Part shown: piece after piece, positions 10,484 through 20,563 of the stretch
How positions within the stretch are numbered: the first letter of the stretch is position 1
Layout of the letters: every line of letters begins with the position of its first letter
NCBI RefSeq assembly: GCF_002846365.1
Contig: NZ_PJMW01000002.1
Coordinates: 3,658,001 to 3,722,000, forward strand
Direction of reading: 5' to 3'
Length of the DNA: 64,000 nucleotides
From: Nocardia fluminea
GTDB taxonomy: Bacteria > Actinomycetota > Actinomycetes > Mycobacteriales > Mycobacteriaceae
Translations under genes and position numbers: made by a program
The notes under the pieces: generated by a model
The model's input: the letters and a program-made list of their open reading frames with translations, nothing else
What the model was told of the DNA's origin: nothing
The model's database searches: none

Positions 10484-11044
10484 TTAACCCGGCTCGCGTC
10501 GCCACAATTGTTCGGGCAGCAGGGTGAACGGGTCGGTGCGGCGGTCGCCGGTGTCGGCGAAGCCGTGCCTGCGATAGAAGGCCTGGGCACGCGGATAGTC
10601 GGCGAAGACCCAGAGGGTGCACGGCGATCCGGGGGCAGCTGCCTCGATCAGTGCGTCGGCGACACCGGTGCCGTGCCAGGCACTGCGAACGTAGAGGGCT
10701 TCGAGCTCGGCCACCGGGGATGTGGATCGGCCCGCGCTCGACTGCCTATCGGAGGGGATGGATGCGGCATGGCCCGCGCTTGCCTCGTCTCGCCGACCGG
10801 GCGTGGGCGCATCGGTCGCGGCGGCGAAACCGATCAGGCAGTCGCCTGCCAGCGCGATCGGCAACCGATGAGTGCCGGCGGCACGACGACGTTCCCAGTT
10901 GATCGCGGAGCGTTCCAGGTCGAAGCCGTCGAGGATGTGCGCCGGGACGAGCTCGTCATAGGCTTCGCGCCAGCTGGCGATGTGGCAGGCGGCGAGTTCG
11001 GTGACCCGGTTCGCCGTCAGCGGCGCGATCCGCCAGTTACTCAT
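10484..11044 (-). CDS. GNAT-family N-acetyltransferase
   Basis: 186 aa from ATG 11044 (MSNWRIAPL), chosen over a 14-codon upstream start that lacks family sequence. The fold shows HIASWREAYDELVP at the N-terminus, the LEALYVRSAWHGTGVADALI acetyl-CoA pyrophosphate loop and a C-terminal AQAFYRRHGFADTG. A Ser/Ala/Arg-rich insert of about 30 residues (about 94-125) precedes the CoA loop. The substrate is unknown. Confidence 0.85.
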   Translation of the reverse strand: MSNWRIAPLTANRVTELAACHIASWREAYDELVPAHILDGFDLERSAINWERRRAAGTHRLPIALAGDCLIGFAAATDAPTPGRRDEASAGHAASIPSDRQSSAGRSTSPVAELEALYVRSAWHGTGVADALIEAAAPGSPCTLWVFADYPRAQAFYRRHGFADTGDRRTDPFTLLPEQLWRREPG

Positions 11045-11081
11045 GGCGCGAGCTCGTTCGACGAGGTCCGGGCCGCTGTAC

Positions 11082-11124
11082 GACAACGCCCCGGATCACC
11101 CACGAGGGGTGCCGGGGCATTGTC
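11082..11124 (-). terminator. Terminator downstream of rpmB
   Basis: Hairpin with arms GCCCCGG (11088-11094) and CCGGGGC (11112-11118), lengthened by five outer pairs after one mismatch. It starts 23 nt past the rpmB stop on the minus strand. There is no U-tract, as is common in actinobacteria. Confidence 0.65.
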
Positions 11125-11146
11125 GGCAGAATGTACGGGCTGAGAA

Positions 11147-11338
11147 TCAGCCGCGGACGACCTTGCCCGCCTTCAGGCAGGAGGTGCACACGTTCATCCG
11201 GCGGGTGTTGCCAGGGGCAACCTGCGCACGCACGGTCTGGATGTTCGGGTTCCAGCGACGGTTGGTGCGCCGGTGCGAGTGCGAGACCGACTTCCCGAAA
11301 CCGGGGCCCTTGGCGCAGACGTCGCAAACGGCAGCCAT
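11147..11338 (-). CDS. rpmB: 50S ribosomal protein L28
   Basis: 63 aa, normal for bacterial L28. It keeps the zinc-binding pairs CDVC and CTSC, so it is the cysteine-containing (C+) paralogue. Actinobacteria often also encode a zinc-free L28 induced under zinc limitation. The family sequence [19 protein letters not shown] is clear. It is transcribed away from the DAK2 gene. Confidence 0.96.
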   Translation of the reverse strand: MAAVCDVCAKGPGFGKSVSHSHRRTNRRWNPNIQTVRAQVAPGNTRRMNVCTSCLKAGKVVRG

Positions 11339-11636
11339 GTCGCGAGCTCCTTCATGTCATAAGCGGACAGCGGCGCACGTGTGCCCGCTGAACCGGAAAC
11401 TGATGTCGTCAAATGCCTTGCCGACTGACGTCGGCCAGCGCAGACCCACGTGGGCCGCACAAAGCAACCCTGCAAGACTAGCGGGCCGGGCCTCGAACTT
11501 CCAAACCGGGTACCCCGGTGTACCCGCCGAGCGCAGCCCGTCGGACAGCCCGTCCGAGGTCAGCGTACTTCGGTCGGTCGCTGCCGCTAACCTGGCGTGC
11601 GTGCTCGGCGCGCGGGCACCCAGAACGGGGAGCGAG

Positions 11637-13607
11637 GTGGCGGTGGCGCACGTGCGGGAGTCTCTCGACGGCCCCGATCTGCTGGTCTGGGCCCGCGGTT
11701 GCCGCACCGACCTGGAGCTACGCCGAGCGGAGATCGACGCGCTCAACGTGTTCCCCATCGCCGACGCCGACACCGGGACCAATCTTCTCGCCACCATGCG
11801 AGCCGCCGTGGCGACGGCGGAGCGGGCGGTGCTCGACGCGGAGGACGTCACGTCCCACCTCGTCGCCCAGGCCCTGGCCCGCGGCGCGACCACCGGCGCG
11901 CGCGGAAACTCGGGCATCATTCTGTCGCAGGTCCTGCGGGGAATCGCGGAGGCCGTTGCCGCTGGTCCGCTGACCGGTGCGCGGTTACAGGAGGCATTAC
12001 TGCGCTCGGCCGTGCTGGTGCGCACCGGACTGAGTGCCCCGGTGGAGGGCACCATCCTCACGGTTCTCGACCGTGCCGCCGCCGCTGCCGCGGAGGTCAC
12101 CGAACCCTCCTTGGCCGAGGTGGCTCGCGCCGCCGCCGAGGGTGCGGCGCATGCGCTGAGCCGGACGCCGACCCAGCTGGGCGTGCTGCGCGCGGCGGGA
12201 GTCGTCGACGCGGGCGCGCGAGGACTGCTGGTGCTCCTGGACTGCCTGGTGACCGAGGTCTGCGGTGAGGCGCCGGCGCGAGTCAGGTACACCCGGGGCG
12301 AACTGGCGGACCAGGGCCCGCATCGGCGGCCGGACGACGGCACCGAGCAGGGAACGAACCTCCCCGCCCGGCCCGGTGACATCGATCACGACCGCGTGGG
12401 CGACGGTGCTGCCGACGGCCGGGAGCGCCGGTCACCCGACCCTCGCGGCGAACACGATCACCGGGAGCAGGACGCCGATCCGCACTTCGAGGTCATGTAC
12501 GTGATCTCCGGCACCGACGAGACCGCCGCGGGTGGGCTGCGCGATCGGCTCGCCGTGCTCGGCGATTCGGTGGTGGTGGTCGGCGACGGTGACAGCACCT
12601 GGTCCGCCCACGTGCACTGCCGCGACGCGGGCGCGGCGATCGAGGCCGGGCTCGCGGTCGGCACGGTGACGAGCATCCGGATCGAGAGCTTCGCGGTGAC
12701 GGCGCCACACAGTAGCCACCACGAGCACGGCCACCACGAACACGGCCACCACGCGCACGGCACCGACTGGCTCGCTGCCCGGCACGCGCACGGCGCGACG
12801 GGGGCACGCGAGCACGCCGCTTCGCCCGATCAGGTGGCGAGCGGTGCCGGTGATCGCCGGTCCCGTCCCATGGGCCGAGACGCCGTGCCGGTCACCGGCG
12901 GCGCTCGCGACGGCCGTGTCTTCGGCGATCCCGCCGCGCGCGATGTCCTCGCGGACCGCGGTGTCCTGGCGGTGGTCGCCGGTGCCGCCGCCACGCGCCT
13001 GTTCGAAGACGGCGGTGCGGTGGTGCTGCGCGGGGACCGGCAGGTCGACACCAGCGCTCTGCTCACCGCTATTCGGCGCATGCCACACCGGGAAGTTTTG
13101 GTGTTGCCCAACGGTGCCCTGCCCGCGCAGGAACTCGTCGCGGTCGGTGTGGCCGCCCGTGACGGGTCGCGCGATGTGTTGCTGCTGCCGAGCGCGTCGA
13201 TGGTGCAGGGCCTCGCGGCGCTGGCGGTGCACGATCGCGGACGGATCGCGGTGGACGACGCGTTCGCGATGTCGGAGGCGGCGGCGACCACGCGATGGGG
13301 TGCGTTGCGGGCGGCCCGGGTGCGCGCTCTGACGATGGTCGGAATGTGTTCTCCCGGTGACGGTCTCGGTCTCGTCGGCCAGGATGTGGTGGTGATCGAC
13401 CCCGATGTGGTCGGCGCGGGACGTATCCTGCTCGACCGGATGCTCGGTCTCGGTGGGGAATTGGTGACATTGCTGATGGGCGCCGACGCGGGGCCCGAGC
13501 TGGCGCAGGTGCTCGCCGACCATGTGACGGCCGGGTTCCCCGGTGTCGAGGTGGTCGTGTATTCCGGTGGACAGCAAGTGGATCTGGTGCAGATAGGGGT
13601 CGAGTAG
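11637..13607 (+). CDS. DAK2/FakA-like phosphotransferase with His-rich insert
   Basis: 656 aa from GTG 11637, with GGGGAG just upstream (a second GTG, 11643, is possible). The N-terminal DhaL (DAK2) domain has the Mg-ATP motif NVFPIADADTGTNL and GARGNSGIILSQ. The C-terminal half matches the FakA/YloV domain, ending in a DegV-like region. FakA in Firmicutes phosphorylates fatty acids held by a FakB carrier; no FakB is present here. Between the domains is a long polar insert with 12 histidines in 29 residues (about 360-388), a likely metal-binding stretch. The stop abuts the recG start, as in mycobacteria. Confidence 0.85.
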   Translation: MAVAHVRESLDGPDLLVWARGCRTDLELRRAEIDALNVFPIADADTGTNLLATMRAAVATAERAVLDAEDVTSHLVAQALARGATTGARGNSGIILSQVLRGIAEAVAAGPLTGARLQEALLRSAVLVRTGLSAPVEGTILTVLDRAAAAAAEVTEPSLAEVARAAAEGAAHALSRTPTQLGVLRAAGVVDAGARGLLVLLDCLVTEVCGEAPARVRYTRGELADQGPHRRPDDGTEQGTNLPARPGDIDHDRVGDGAADGRERRSPDPRGEHDHREQDADPHFEVMYVISGTDETAAGGLRDRLAVLGDSVVVVGDGDSTWSAHVHCRDAGAAIEAGLAVGTVTSIRIESFAVTAPHSSHHEHGHHEHGHHAHGTDWLAARHAHGATGAREHAASPDQVASGAGDRRSRPMGRDAVPVTGGARDGRVFGDPAARDVLADRGVLAVVAGAAATRLFEDGGAVVLRGDRQVDTSALLTAIRRMPHREVLVLPNGALPAQELVAVGVAARDGSRDVLLLPSASMVQGLAALAVHDRGRIAVDDAFAMSEAAATTRWGALRAARVRALTMVGMCSPGDGLGLVGQDVVVIDPDVVGAGRILLDRMLGLGGELVTLLMGADAGPELAQVLADHVTAGFPGVEVVVYSGGQQVDLVQIGVE

Positions 13608-15866
13608 ATGGCGACGTTGAGTGACCGGCTCGATCACGTGCTGGGCGTCAAGGCAGCCGACCGGCTGACCGAGTCGTTCGACATGACCACGGTCGAGGAC
13701 CTGTTGCGCCACTATCCGGTGCGCTACGCCACGCAGGGCCAGCCCCTCACCGAGGAGGAGCCGGAGGAGGGTGCGCACATCACCGTCATCGGCCGCATCA
13801 CGAAAACCGAACTGCGCCCGATGAAGAACCGGCGCGGCTCGCTGTTGAAGGTTCAGCTCGACACCGGGGCGCAGCGTCCGCTCGAGGCGACCTTCTTCAA
13901 CGGCGACAAGGTGCGCTATCTGGTGAAAGAAGGTGTGCGAGCGATGATGTCGGGCACCGTGCACTGGTGGCGTCCCGACCGCTGGAACCTCTCGCACCCG
14001 GACTACCTGATCCTGCCCGACAAGGCCGAAGCCGGCGTGGAGGAACTCACCTCGGTGCGCGGCAGCGGCGCGCTGCGCGGGCTGGCGCAGAGTGCGAAAG
14101 GCGCTCAGGGCGTGGACGCCTCGTTCTTCGAACGCGAGTTCGTGCCCGTGTATCCGGCGACCGCGAAGGTCCAGAGCTGGGACCTGCTCGCCTGTATCCG
14201 CCAGATACTCGACCAGCTCGACCCCATCGAGGACCCGCTGCCCGCCGACCTGCGCGAGGAGCGTCAACTGCTCCCGCTCTCGGAAGCCCTGCGCCTGATC
14301 CACCTCCCCGAGCACAAGCTGGACATCGAGAAGGCCAGGGACAGGCTTCGTTTCGACGAGGCGCTCGCGTTGCAGCTCGTGCTGGCCGAACGCCGCCACG
14401 AGGTGGAGGGCCGCACCGCCCCCGCCTGCCCGCCCTCGGCAAACGGCATCGCCGCCGCCTTCGACGAGCGCTTGCCGTTCGAGCTCACCGAAGGCCAGCA
14501 ACAGGTGCTCACGGAGATCTCCGAAGACCTCTCCCGTACCCGTCCGATGCACCGGCTGCTGCAGGGTGAGGTGGGTTCGGGCAAAACGATCGTGGCGTTG
14601 AACGCGATGCTGCAAGTGGTGGACTCGGGACGTCAGTGCGCTCTGCTCGCGCCGACCGAAGTCCTCGCCGCCCAGCACTATCGGTCGCTGCGGGCCATGC
14701 TCGGCGATCTCGGCAACGCGGGCGAACTCGGCGCCGCCGAGAACTCGACCAAGGTCGTACTGCTCACCGGATCGATGTCGACGGCCGCGAAGAAGTCGGC
14801 GTTGCTGGACGCGATGACCGGCGAGGCGGGCATCGTCATCGGCACCCACGCGCTGATCCAGGATGCCGTGGAGTTCTACGACCTCGGCCTGGTGGTGGTC
14901 GACGAGCAACACCGTTTCGGTGTCGAGCAACGAGACGCGTTGCGCGCCAAGGCGAAAGACGGCATCAGCCCGCACCTGCTGGTGATGACCGCGACCCCGA
15001 TTCCGCGGACCATCGCGATGACCACCCTCGGCGACCTCGAAACCTCCACGCTCACCCAGCTGCCCAAGGGCCGCTCCCCGATCGTGTCGAAGGTTGTTCC
15101 GCGCAAACTGCACCCGGGCTGGGTGGACCGCGCATGGGAGCGCATCGTCGAGGAGGTCGGTCAGGGCAGACAGGCCTATGTCGTCTGTTCGCGCATCGGT
15201 GAGGATCCCGACGCGCCACCGGCCAAGGGCAAGAAGGCGGAGAAGGAAGGCCCGACCACCGCGGCCGCCGTCGAGATGTACGAGACGCTGGGCGCGGGCC
15301 CGCTCGCGGGTGTGCGCGTGGGCCTGCTGCACGGCAGGCTGCCCGCCGATGAGAAAGACCACGTGATGCGCCAATTCAACGACGGCGCCATCGACGTGCT
15401 GGTGTGCACCACGGTCGTCGAGGTCGGTGTCGACGTGCCGAACGCGACCGTCATGGTGATCGTCGACGCCGATCGGTTCGGCGTGAGTCAGCTGCACCAG
15501 CTGCGCGGGCGCATCGGCCGCGGCAAGCATCCCGGGCTGTGTCTGCTGGTCACCGATGCCGCGCCGGGCGGGACGGCGATGGCGCGGCTCGAGGCGGTGG
15601 CGGCGACGACCGACGGCTTCGAACTCTCGGTGCTCGACCTGCGCCAGCGTCGCGAAGGTGATGTGCTCGGCTCGGCGCAGTCCGGCACCGCCCGGTCACT
15701 GCGGTTGCTCTCGCTGCTCGACGACCTCGAAGTGATCACCGCCGCCCAGGAACTGGCCCGCCAGGTCGTCGCCGAGGACCCCGGTCTGGTGCGTCACCCG
15801 GGCTTGGCGGGCATGATGCACGCCGCCGTGGACGGCGAGCGCATCGAGTACCTCGCCAAGTCCTGA
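13608..15866 (+). CDS. recG: ATP-dependent DNA helicase RecG
   Basis: 752 aa. It unwinds branched DNA and remodels stalled forks. An N-terminal wedge/OB domain is followed by Walker A GEVGSGKT, the DEQH box (VVVDEQHRFGVEQR), TATPIPRT and the C-terminal helicase motifs with QLRGRIGRG. The ATG directly follows the stop of the DAK2 gene, implying translational coupling. A ~15-residue Lys/Glu-rich loop (KGKKAEKEG) sits in the second helicase domain. Confidence 0.97.
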   Translation: MATLSDRLDHVLGVKAADRLTESFDMTTVEDLLRHYPVRYATQGQPLTEEEPEEGAHITVIGRITKTELRPMKNRRGSLLKVQLDTGAQRPLEATFFNGDKVRYLVKEGVRAMMSGTVHWWRPDRWNLSHPDYLILPDKAEAGVEELTSVRGSGALRGLAQSAKGAQGVDASFFEREFVPVYPATAKVQSWDLLACIRQILDQLDPIEDPLPADLREERQLLPLSEALRLIHLPEHKLDIEKARDRLRFDEALALQLVLAERRHEVEGRTAPACPPSANGIAAAFDERLPFELTEGQQQVLTEISEDLSRTRPMHRLLQGEVGSGKTIVALNAMLQVVDSGRQCALLAPTEVLAAQHYRSLRAMLGDLGNAGELGAAENSTKVVLLTGSMSTAAKKSALLDAMTGEAGIVIGTHALIQDAVEFYDLGLVVVDEQHRFGVEQRDALRAKAKDGISPHLLVMTATPIPRTIAMTTLGDLETSTLTQLPKGRSPIVSKVVPRKLHPGWVDRAWERIVEEVGQGRQAYVVCSRIGEDPDAPPAKGKKAEKEGPTTAAAVEMYETLGAGPLAGVRVGLLHGRLPADEKDHVMRQFNDGAIDVLVCTTVVEVGVDVPNATVMVIVDADRFGVSQLHQLRGRIGRGKHPGLCLLVTDAAPGGTAMARLEAVAATTDGFELSVLDLRQRREGDVLGSAQSGTARSLRLLSLLDDLEVITAAQELARQVVAEDPGLVRHPGLAGMMHAAVDGERIEYLAKS

Positions 15867-15879
15867 AATCCACGCGTGG

Positions 15880-17295
15880 TCAGCGAGGCAGGCGCGGGTA
15901 CGGCAGGTCGGTGCTGGTGTGTTCGGTCACGGCCAGTGACCGCCCGATCTGCGGGAACGCGCGCTGTGGGCACGACGGGCGCTCGCACACCTTGCATCCG
16001 GCCCCGATCGGCACCGCCACCTGCGGATCTTCCAGTTGCAGTCCCTGTGAGTACACCAGCCGGTCGGCGTACTCGATGTCGCAGCCGAGCCCGATGACGA
16101 AATTCCTCGACGCCGCCCCGAACCCCTGCGCGGCGGGCGGGGTCGTGCGGGCGATCCACAGATACCGGCGCCCGTCGGGCATCTCCGAGACCTGGGTGAG
16201 GATGCGACCGGGGTGCGCGAACGCCTCGTGGGTCACCCACAGCGGGCAACTGCCACCCACCCGGGAGAAGTGGAACGCGGTGGCGGACTGGCGTTTCGAG
16301 ATATTGCCCGCGCGGTCGGTGCGCACCAGGAAGAACGGCACACCGCGCTGGCCCTGCCGCTGCAGGGTGCTGAGCCGATGGCAGACCGTCTCGAAGCCGA
16401 CCTCGAACCGCAGTGCGAGCAGGTCGACGTCGTAGCGCAATTCCTCGGCCGAGCGCAGGAACCGGCCGTAGGGCAGGATCAGCGCGCCGGCGAAGTAGTT
16501 GGCCAGCCCGACCCTGGCCAGGGTGCGGGATTCGCCGGTGAGGACCCTCGACTCGGCGAGCACGTTGTCGATCTCGCGGCCGTAGAGCAGCAGGCCGAGG
16601 GTGGTGGCGATCTGGAAGGCGCGCTGCCCGGGGCGCAGTCGCCGGGCCAGGGTGAGGGTTCGGGTGTCGGGATCGTAGTGGCGTTTCGGGATGCCCGGGT
16701 CGGCGCCATCGCCGCGCACCAGCACGGTGACGCCCGCTCGTTCCTCGGCGATCCTGGCCAGCTGACGATCCAGTGAGCCGATGCTCAGGCCGGATTCCTC
16801 GAACAGTTGCTCGGCGGCGTGGTCGAGGGTGGAGATGTGGTTGCGGTGGTCGTAGAAGAAGTCACGTACGTCCTCGTACGGCATGGGGGTGCCGGGGGCG
16901 CCCGCCGGAGTGTCGACGCGCGAGGACAGCAGGTCGAGCTGGTCGGTCGCCGCGCGCAGCCGCCGGTGCATCGCGATGACGATGCGCGCCACCTCGGGTA
17001 GTCGCGTCGCCAGTTCCTCGACTTCGGTGATCGGGGCGGTATCGCCGCCGCCCGCGGCCTCCACCAGTACCTCGTGCAGGTCCGACACCAGCCGCGCGTC
17101 GGAGTCGGCCGCGAAGAACTGCACGTCGAGGTCGAAGGTCGAGTTGAGTTTCAGCAGAACAGGAATGGTCAGGGGACGCTGATCACGCTCGAGCTGGTTG
17201 AGATAGCTGGGTGAGAGGTCGAGCGATTTCGCGAGCGCTGCCTGGGTCATCCGCCGTTCTTCGCGCAGCCTTCGTAGTCTGGCCCCCGCGTACAT
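15880..17295 (-). CDS. ramB: RamB-like XRE/ImmA-IrrE family transcriptional regulator
   Basis: 471 aa from ATG 17295; a longer frame starts at 17334, but the family start is MYAGARLRRLREERR. The N-terminal helix-turn-helix (MTQAALAKSLDLSPSYLNQLERDQRPL) is followed by an ImmA/IrrE-type domain lacking an obvious HExxH zinc site and a DUF2083 C-terminus with CKVCERPSCPQRAFP. In corynebacteria and mycobacteria RamB controls acetate and propionate genes (glyoxylate and methylcitrate cycles) and its own gene. It is convergent with recG. Confidence 0.82.
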   Translation of the reverse strand: MYAGARLRRLREERRMTQAALAKSLDLSPSYLNQLERDQRPLTIPVLLKLNSTFDLDVQFFAADSDARLVSDLHEVLVEAAGGGDTAPITEVEELATRLPEVARIVIAMHRRLRAATDQLDLLSSRVDTPAGAPGTPMPYEDVRDFFYDHRNHISTLDHAAEQLFEESGLSIGSLDRQLARIAEERAGVTVLVRGDGADPGIPKRHYDPDTRTLTLARRLRPGQRAFQIATTLGLLLYGREIDNVLAESRVLTGESRTLARVGLANYFAGALILPYGRFLRSAEELRYDVDLLALRFEVGFETVCHRLSTLQRQGQRGVPFFLVRTDRAGNISKRQSATAFHFSRVGGSCPLWVTHEAFAHPGRILTQVSEMPDGRRYLWIARTTPPAAQGFGAASRNFVIGLGCDIEYADRLVYSQGLQLEDPQVAVPIGAGCKVCERPSCPQRAFPQIGRSLAVTEHTSTDLPYPRLPR

Positions 17296-17327
17296 CTTCC
17301 GCACGTCGCAGATCCTAACGCGACCTG

Positions 17328-17354
17328 TTCGCAATGTTTGCTCAAAGTGGCGAA
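17328..17354. promoter_or_regulatory. Candidate autoregulatory operator of the ramB-like gene
   Basis: TTCGCAA...GTGGCGAA brackets a CTCAAAGTG core 33-59 nt upstream of the start. RamB boxes known from corynebacteria contain an ACTTTGC-like core, and the minus strand reads CACTTTGAGCAAA here. Match by eye only. Confidence 0.35.
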
Positions 17355-17590
17355 TGACTCGGGAGAAGTCCAGTCCTGCAAGGGATTTTACCTGTGACTA
17401 CCCGTGCGTAACATGCGAAGTGTCCGGCTGCGGAGGCGCGTTCGCTCGCGGCGACAGGATCGTCGCCGAGGTGTGCCCGCGCGTTCCCCGCACGGTTGCC
17501 TGGGCAAACCACCATAGCGCTTCGACATCACCGTTCCGGTGCCGATCGGAGATCTTCGCAATGGCCCTCGACGAGGTCGCGGCGGCCCGA

Positions 17591-17629
17591 ACCACTGCCC
17601 CGGACGGAAACTCCGTCCGGGGCAGTGGT
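17591..17629 (-). terminator. Perfect 18-bp terminator hairpin of metE
   Basis: Arms 17591-17608 and 17612-17629 are exact complements, with a 3-nt loop. It lies about 50 nt past the metE stop. No U-tract follows on the minus strand. The upstream stretch 17355-17590 shows nothing coding. Confidence 0.85.
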
Positions 17630-17678
17630 CTGTGTGCCGGTCACCGTCGCGGAGGCCGGCTCCGGTCGGCGGCCGCGG

Positions 17679-19943
17679 TCAGCGTAGTGCCGCGGCGGCG
17701 GTCACCAGATTGCGCAGCGACGCTGCGACCTCCACCGGTCCACGAGTCTTCAGACCGCAGTCCGGATTCACCCAGAGACGTTCGGCCGGAACCGCTTTCA
17801 GCGCGGCGGACAGGGCGGTCGTGATCTCTTCGACCGACGGCACCCGCGGCGAGTGGATGTCGTAGACCCCCGGTCCCACACCGAGCGCGAAACCGGCCGC
17901 GTTCAGATCGTCGAGGACCTCCATGTGTGAACGCGCCGCCTCGATCGAGGTGACATCGGCGTCCAGGCCCGCGATCGCCGAGATGACCTCGCCGAACTCC
18001 GAGTAGCACAGGTGCGTGTGCACCTGGGTGGTGTCGGCGACGCCCGCGGTGGCGAGCCGGAACGAGTCCACCGACCACCGCAGGTAGGCGGGCTGTTCGG
18101 CGGCGCGCAGCGGCAGCAGCTCGCGCAGGGCGGGCTCGTCGACCTGGATGATCCGCGCGCCCTGGGCTTCCAGGTCGACGGTCTCGTCCCGGATGGCGAG
18201 CGCGACCTGGCGGGCCGAGTCGCCCAGCGGCTGGTCGTCGCGGACGAACGACCACGCCAGGATGGTCACCGGGCCGGTGAGCATGCCCTTGACCGGCTTG
18301 GTGGTCAGCGACTGGGCGTACCCGATCCACGACAGCGTCATCGGCTCGGGCCGGGCGACATCGCCGAACAGGATCGGCGGCCGCACGCAGCGGGTCCCGT
18401 AGGACTGCACCCAGCCCGTCTCGGTGACCGCGAAACCGTCGAGCAGTTCGGCGAAGTACTGCACCATGTCGTTGCGTTCGGGTTCACCGTGCACCAGCAC
18501 GTCGAGGCCGAGCTCTTCCTGGAGGGCGATCACCTCGGCGATCTCGGTCCGCATCCGCCGCACGTACTCGGCCCGGTCGATCTCGCCCTTGCGCAGCGCG
18601 GCGCGAGCCAGCCGGATGGTGGAGGTCTGCGGGTAGGAGCCGATGGTGGTGGTAGGCAGCACCGGCAGGTCGAGGTGCGCGCGCTGGAGAACACGACGTT
18701 CGTCGGCGGGGGAGCGCGTCAGGTCTTTCTCGTCGAGCGCGGCCAACTGGCTCCGGACCTGGTCGTTGTGCAGCCGCGGGTCGGTTCGGCGTGAGTCTGC
18801 GGCGGCGCGGGCCGCGGCCAACTCGTCGGTGACGGCGTCGACGCCCGCGGTGAGCGCGGTGGCCAGCACCCGCACCTCGCCGACCTTCTCGGCACCGAAG
18901 GCCAGCCACGAGCTCAGCCGCTCGTCCAACCCGGCCTCGGGAGTCAGCGCATACGGCACGTGCAGCAGCGAGCACGAACTCGATACCGCCACCGCGCCGG
19001 CGCTACCCGACAGGGAGCCGAGGGTGCCGAGCGCCGCGTCGAGATCGGTGCGCCAGACATTGCGGCCGTCGACCACGCCCGCCACCACCAGCTTGCCGGC
19101 CAGGGCCGGTGACGCCGCGACCGCCGACACCTCGGTGCCCGCGGTGAAATCGAGTGCGACACCCTCGATTTCGGTGTCGGCCAGCACCGCCAGGGCGGCA
19201 TCGGGGTGCCCGAAGTAGGTGGCGACCAGGATCGCGGGGCGGTGCCGCGCGGCCGACAACGCGCTGTAGGTCCGGCCGACCAGGGCGAGCTCCGCCGCGG
19301 TCAGGTCGGTGACCAGCACCGGCTCGTCGATCTGCACCCACTGCGCGCCCGCGTCCGCCAGCTGGGCCAGCAGGTCGAGGTACAGCGGCACCAGTTCGGG
19401 TAGGCGCTCCAGCGCTGCGTCGCCGGCGGACTTGGCCAGCTTCAAGAACGTGATCGGACCGATCACCACCGGTCGTGCGGGGATCCCGACCGCGATCGCC
19501 TCGCCGAGTTCGGTCAGCAGCTTGCCCGGGTGCAGGGCAAAGGTGGTGGCCGCGTCGATTTCGGGCACCAGGTAGTGGTAATTGGTGTCGAACCATTTGG
19601 TCATCTCCAGCGGAGCGACCGTGTCGGTACCGCGCGCGGCCGCGAAATAGCGGTCGAGCGGATCAGCGATCCCGGCGACGCGCGACGGCAGCGCCCCGAG
19701 CAGCTCGGCGGTGTCGAGCATCTGGTCGTAGTAGGAGAAGGTGCCCACCGGCACCGAATCCATTCCGGCCGCGACGAGTTCGGTGAGCTGGGCGCGACGG
19801 AGTTCACGGCCGACGGCGTGCAGGTGCGCGGCATCGGCGCGGCCCGCCCAGTAGGACTCGGTGGCGCGCTTGAGTTCCCGGTTCGGTCCTACTCGCGGTA
19901 GGCCGAGAACCGTTGCGGTGAACGGGGTGTGCGAAACAGTCAC
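17679..19943 (-). CDS. metE: Cobalamin-independent methionine synthase
   Basis: 754 aa. It transfers methyl from 5-methyltetrahydropteroyl-triglutamate to homocysteine. The N-terminal half starts [19 protein letters not shown]; the catalytic C-terminal barrel carries the zinc ligands in HTHLCYSEF and NPDCGLKTR, and the motif [11 protein letters not shown]. The start is GTG 19943, with GGAG 7 nt upstream; the longer open frame reads into the leader. A cobalamin riboswitch lies upstream, so expression should fall when B12 is plentiful and MetH can work. Confidence 0.96.
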   Translation of the reverse strand: MTVSHTPFTATVLGLPRVGPNRELKRATESYWAGRADAAHLHAVGRELRRAQLTELVAAGMDSVPVGTFSYYDQMLDTAELLGALPSRVAGIADPLDRYFAAARGTDTVAPLEMTKWFDTNYHYLVPEIDAATTFALHPGKLLTELGEAIAVGIPARPVVIGPITFLKLAKSAGDAALERLPELVPLYLDLLAQLADAGAQWVQIDEPVLVTDLTAAELALVGRTYSALSAARHRPAILVATYFGHPDAALAVLADTEIEGVALDFTAGTEVSAVAASPALAGKLVVAGVVDGRNVWRTDLDAALGTLGSLSGSAGAVAVSSSCSLLHVPYALTPEAGLDERLSSWLAFGAEKVGEVRVLATALTAGVDAVTDELAAARAAADSRRTDPRLHNDQVRSQLAALDEKDLTRSPADERRVLQRAHLDLPVLPTTTIGSYPQTSTIRLARAALRKGEIDRAEYVRRMRTEIAEVIALQEELGLDVLVHGEPERNDMVQYFAELLDGFAVTETGWVQSYGTRCVRPPILFGDVARPEPMTLSWIGYAQSLTTKPVKGMLTGPVTILAWSFVRDDQPLGDSARQVALAIRDETVDLEAQGARIIQVDEPALRELLPLRAAEQPAYLRWSVDSFRLATAGVADTTQVHTHLCYSEFGEVISAIAGLDADVTSIEAARSHMEVLDDLNAAGFALGVGPGVYDIHSPRVPSVEEITTALSAALKAVPAERLWVNPDCGLKTRGPVEVAASLRNLVTAAAALR

Positions 19944-20065
19944 GGAGATTCTCCAGTGTCGTCCAGGGAGAGCCGCCGCCTTTTCGCGGGCACACGCCAC
20001 ACGGCCGACCTCGATCACGACAGGTCGGCATCGGTGGTCCGCGCGCCCGATCCACGAGGCGGTGG

Positions 20066-20086
20066 CCGCCGGATACGGCGTATCCG
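20066..20086 (-). promoter_or_regulatory. Riboswitch expression-platform hairpin
   Basis: Perfect 9-bp arms (20066-20074 and 20078-20086) with a 3-nt loop follow the aptamer directly, about 120 nt before metE. The strength suggests a terminator-type platform, though no U-tract is present. Confidence 0.55.
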
Positions 20087-20285
20087 GCACAGTCGGCAGG
20101 TCTTCGGACTCACGGGCACCGGTCGTGTGATCGACCGACCTACTGGCCGTCGCTTCCCAGGCGTGCAGCCCAGTGCTGATGACGGCGGTCGTTCCCGCTC
20201 ACCGCTGCGGGACAGTCCCGGATTCTCACCGGGTTCCCTCTCACCCGGTGCGGAACATGATCCGCACCCGGTTTCGACGCCTGCG
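20087..20285 (-). ncRNA. Cobalamin (B12) riboswitch upstream of metE
   Basis: The minus strand carries the aptamer landmarks in order: GAGGGAACCCGGTGAGAATC, then GGGACTGTCCCGC, a CACTGG, GCCTGGGAAG-CGACGGCCAGTAGG and the 3' signature GAGTCCGAAGACCTGCC (about 20094-20115). This is the class-I adenosylcobalamin aptamer. Outer boundaries are approximate. Together with metE it gives B12-dependent switching between MetE and MetH. Confidence 0.92.
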
Positions 20286-20563
20286 CGGGAGGTCGGGGCT
20301 CCGACTCTTCCACCGCGCACGCGAACCAGCTGCCCGCTCAGCATAGGCCCCTGGGAGGGGTCCGGGTCACCGACCCGTTCCGAACACGGCCGTGACCTGC
20401 GGTTGCGCGCTCGCCCTTCGCACGCACCGCCCGCCGCTGCCCGCGGTGAGATGTGACGGCCTGATGAACGCAACTTCGCAGGTAGGCGGGTGTGCGGTGT
20501 GAAGAATGCTGCGAAGCCACCTTGCGTGTCCGGACCCGGCTCGTGGCCGGGTACCGTAGTCCA

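Noticed and set aside
12432..15530. 1032-codon minus-strand open frame
   Set aside because: Antisense to the DAK2 gene and recG, both of which show clear conserved motifs.
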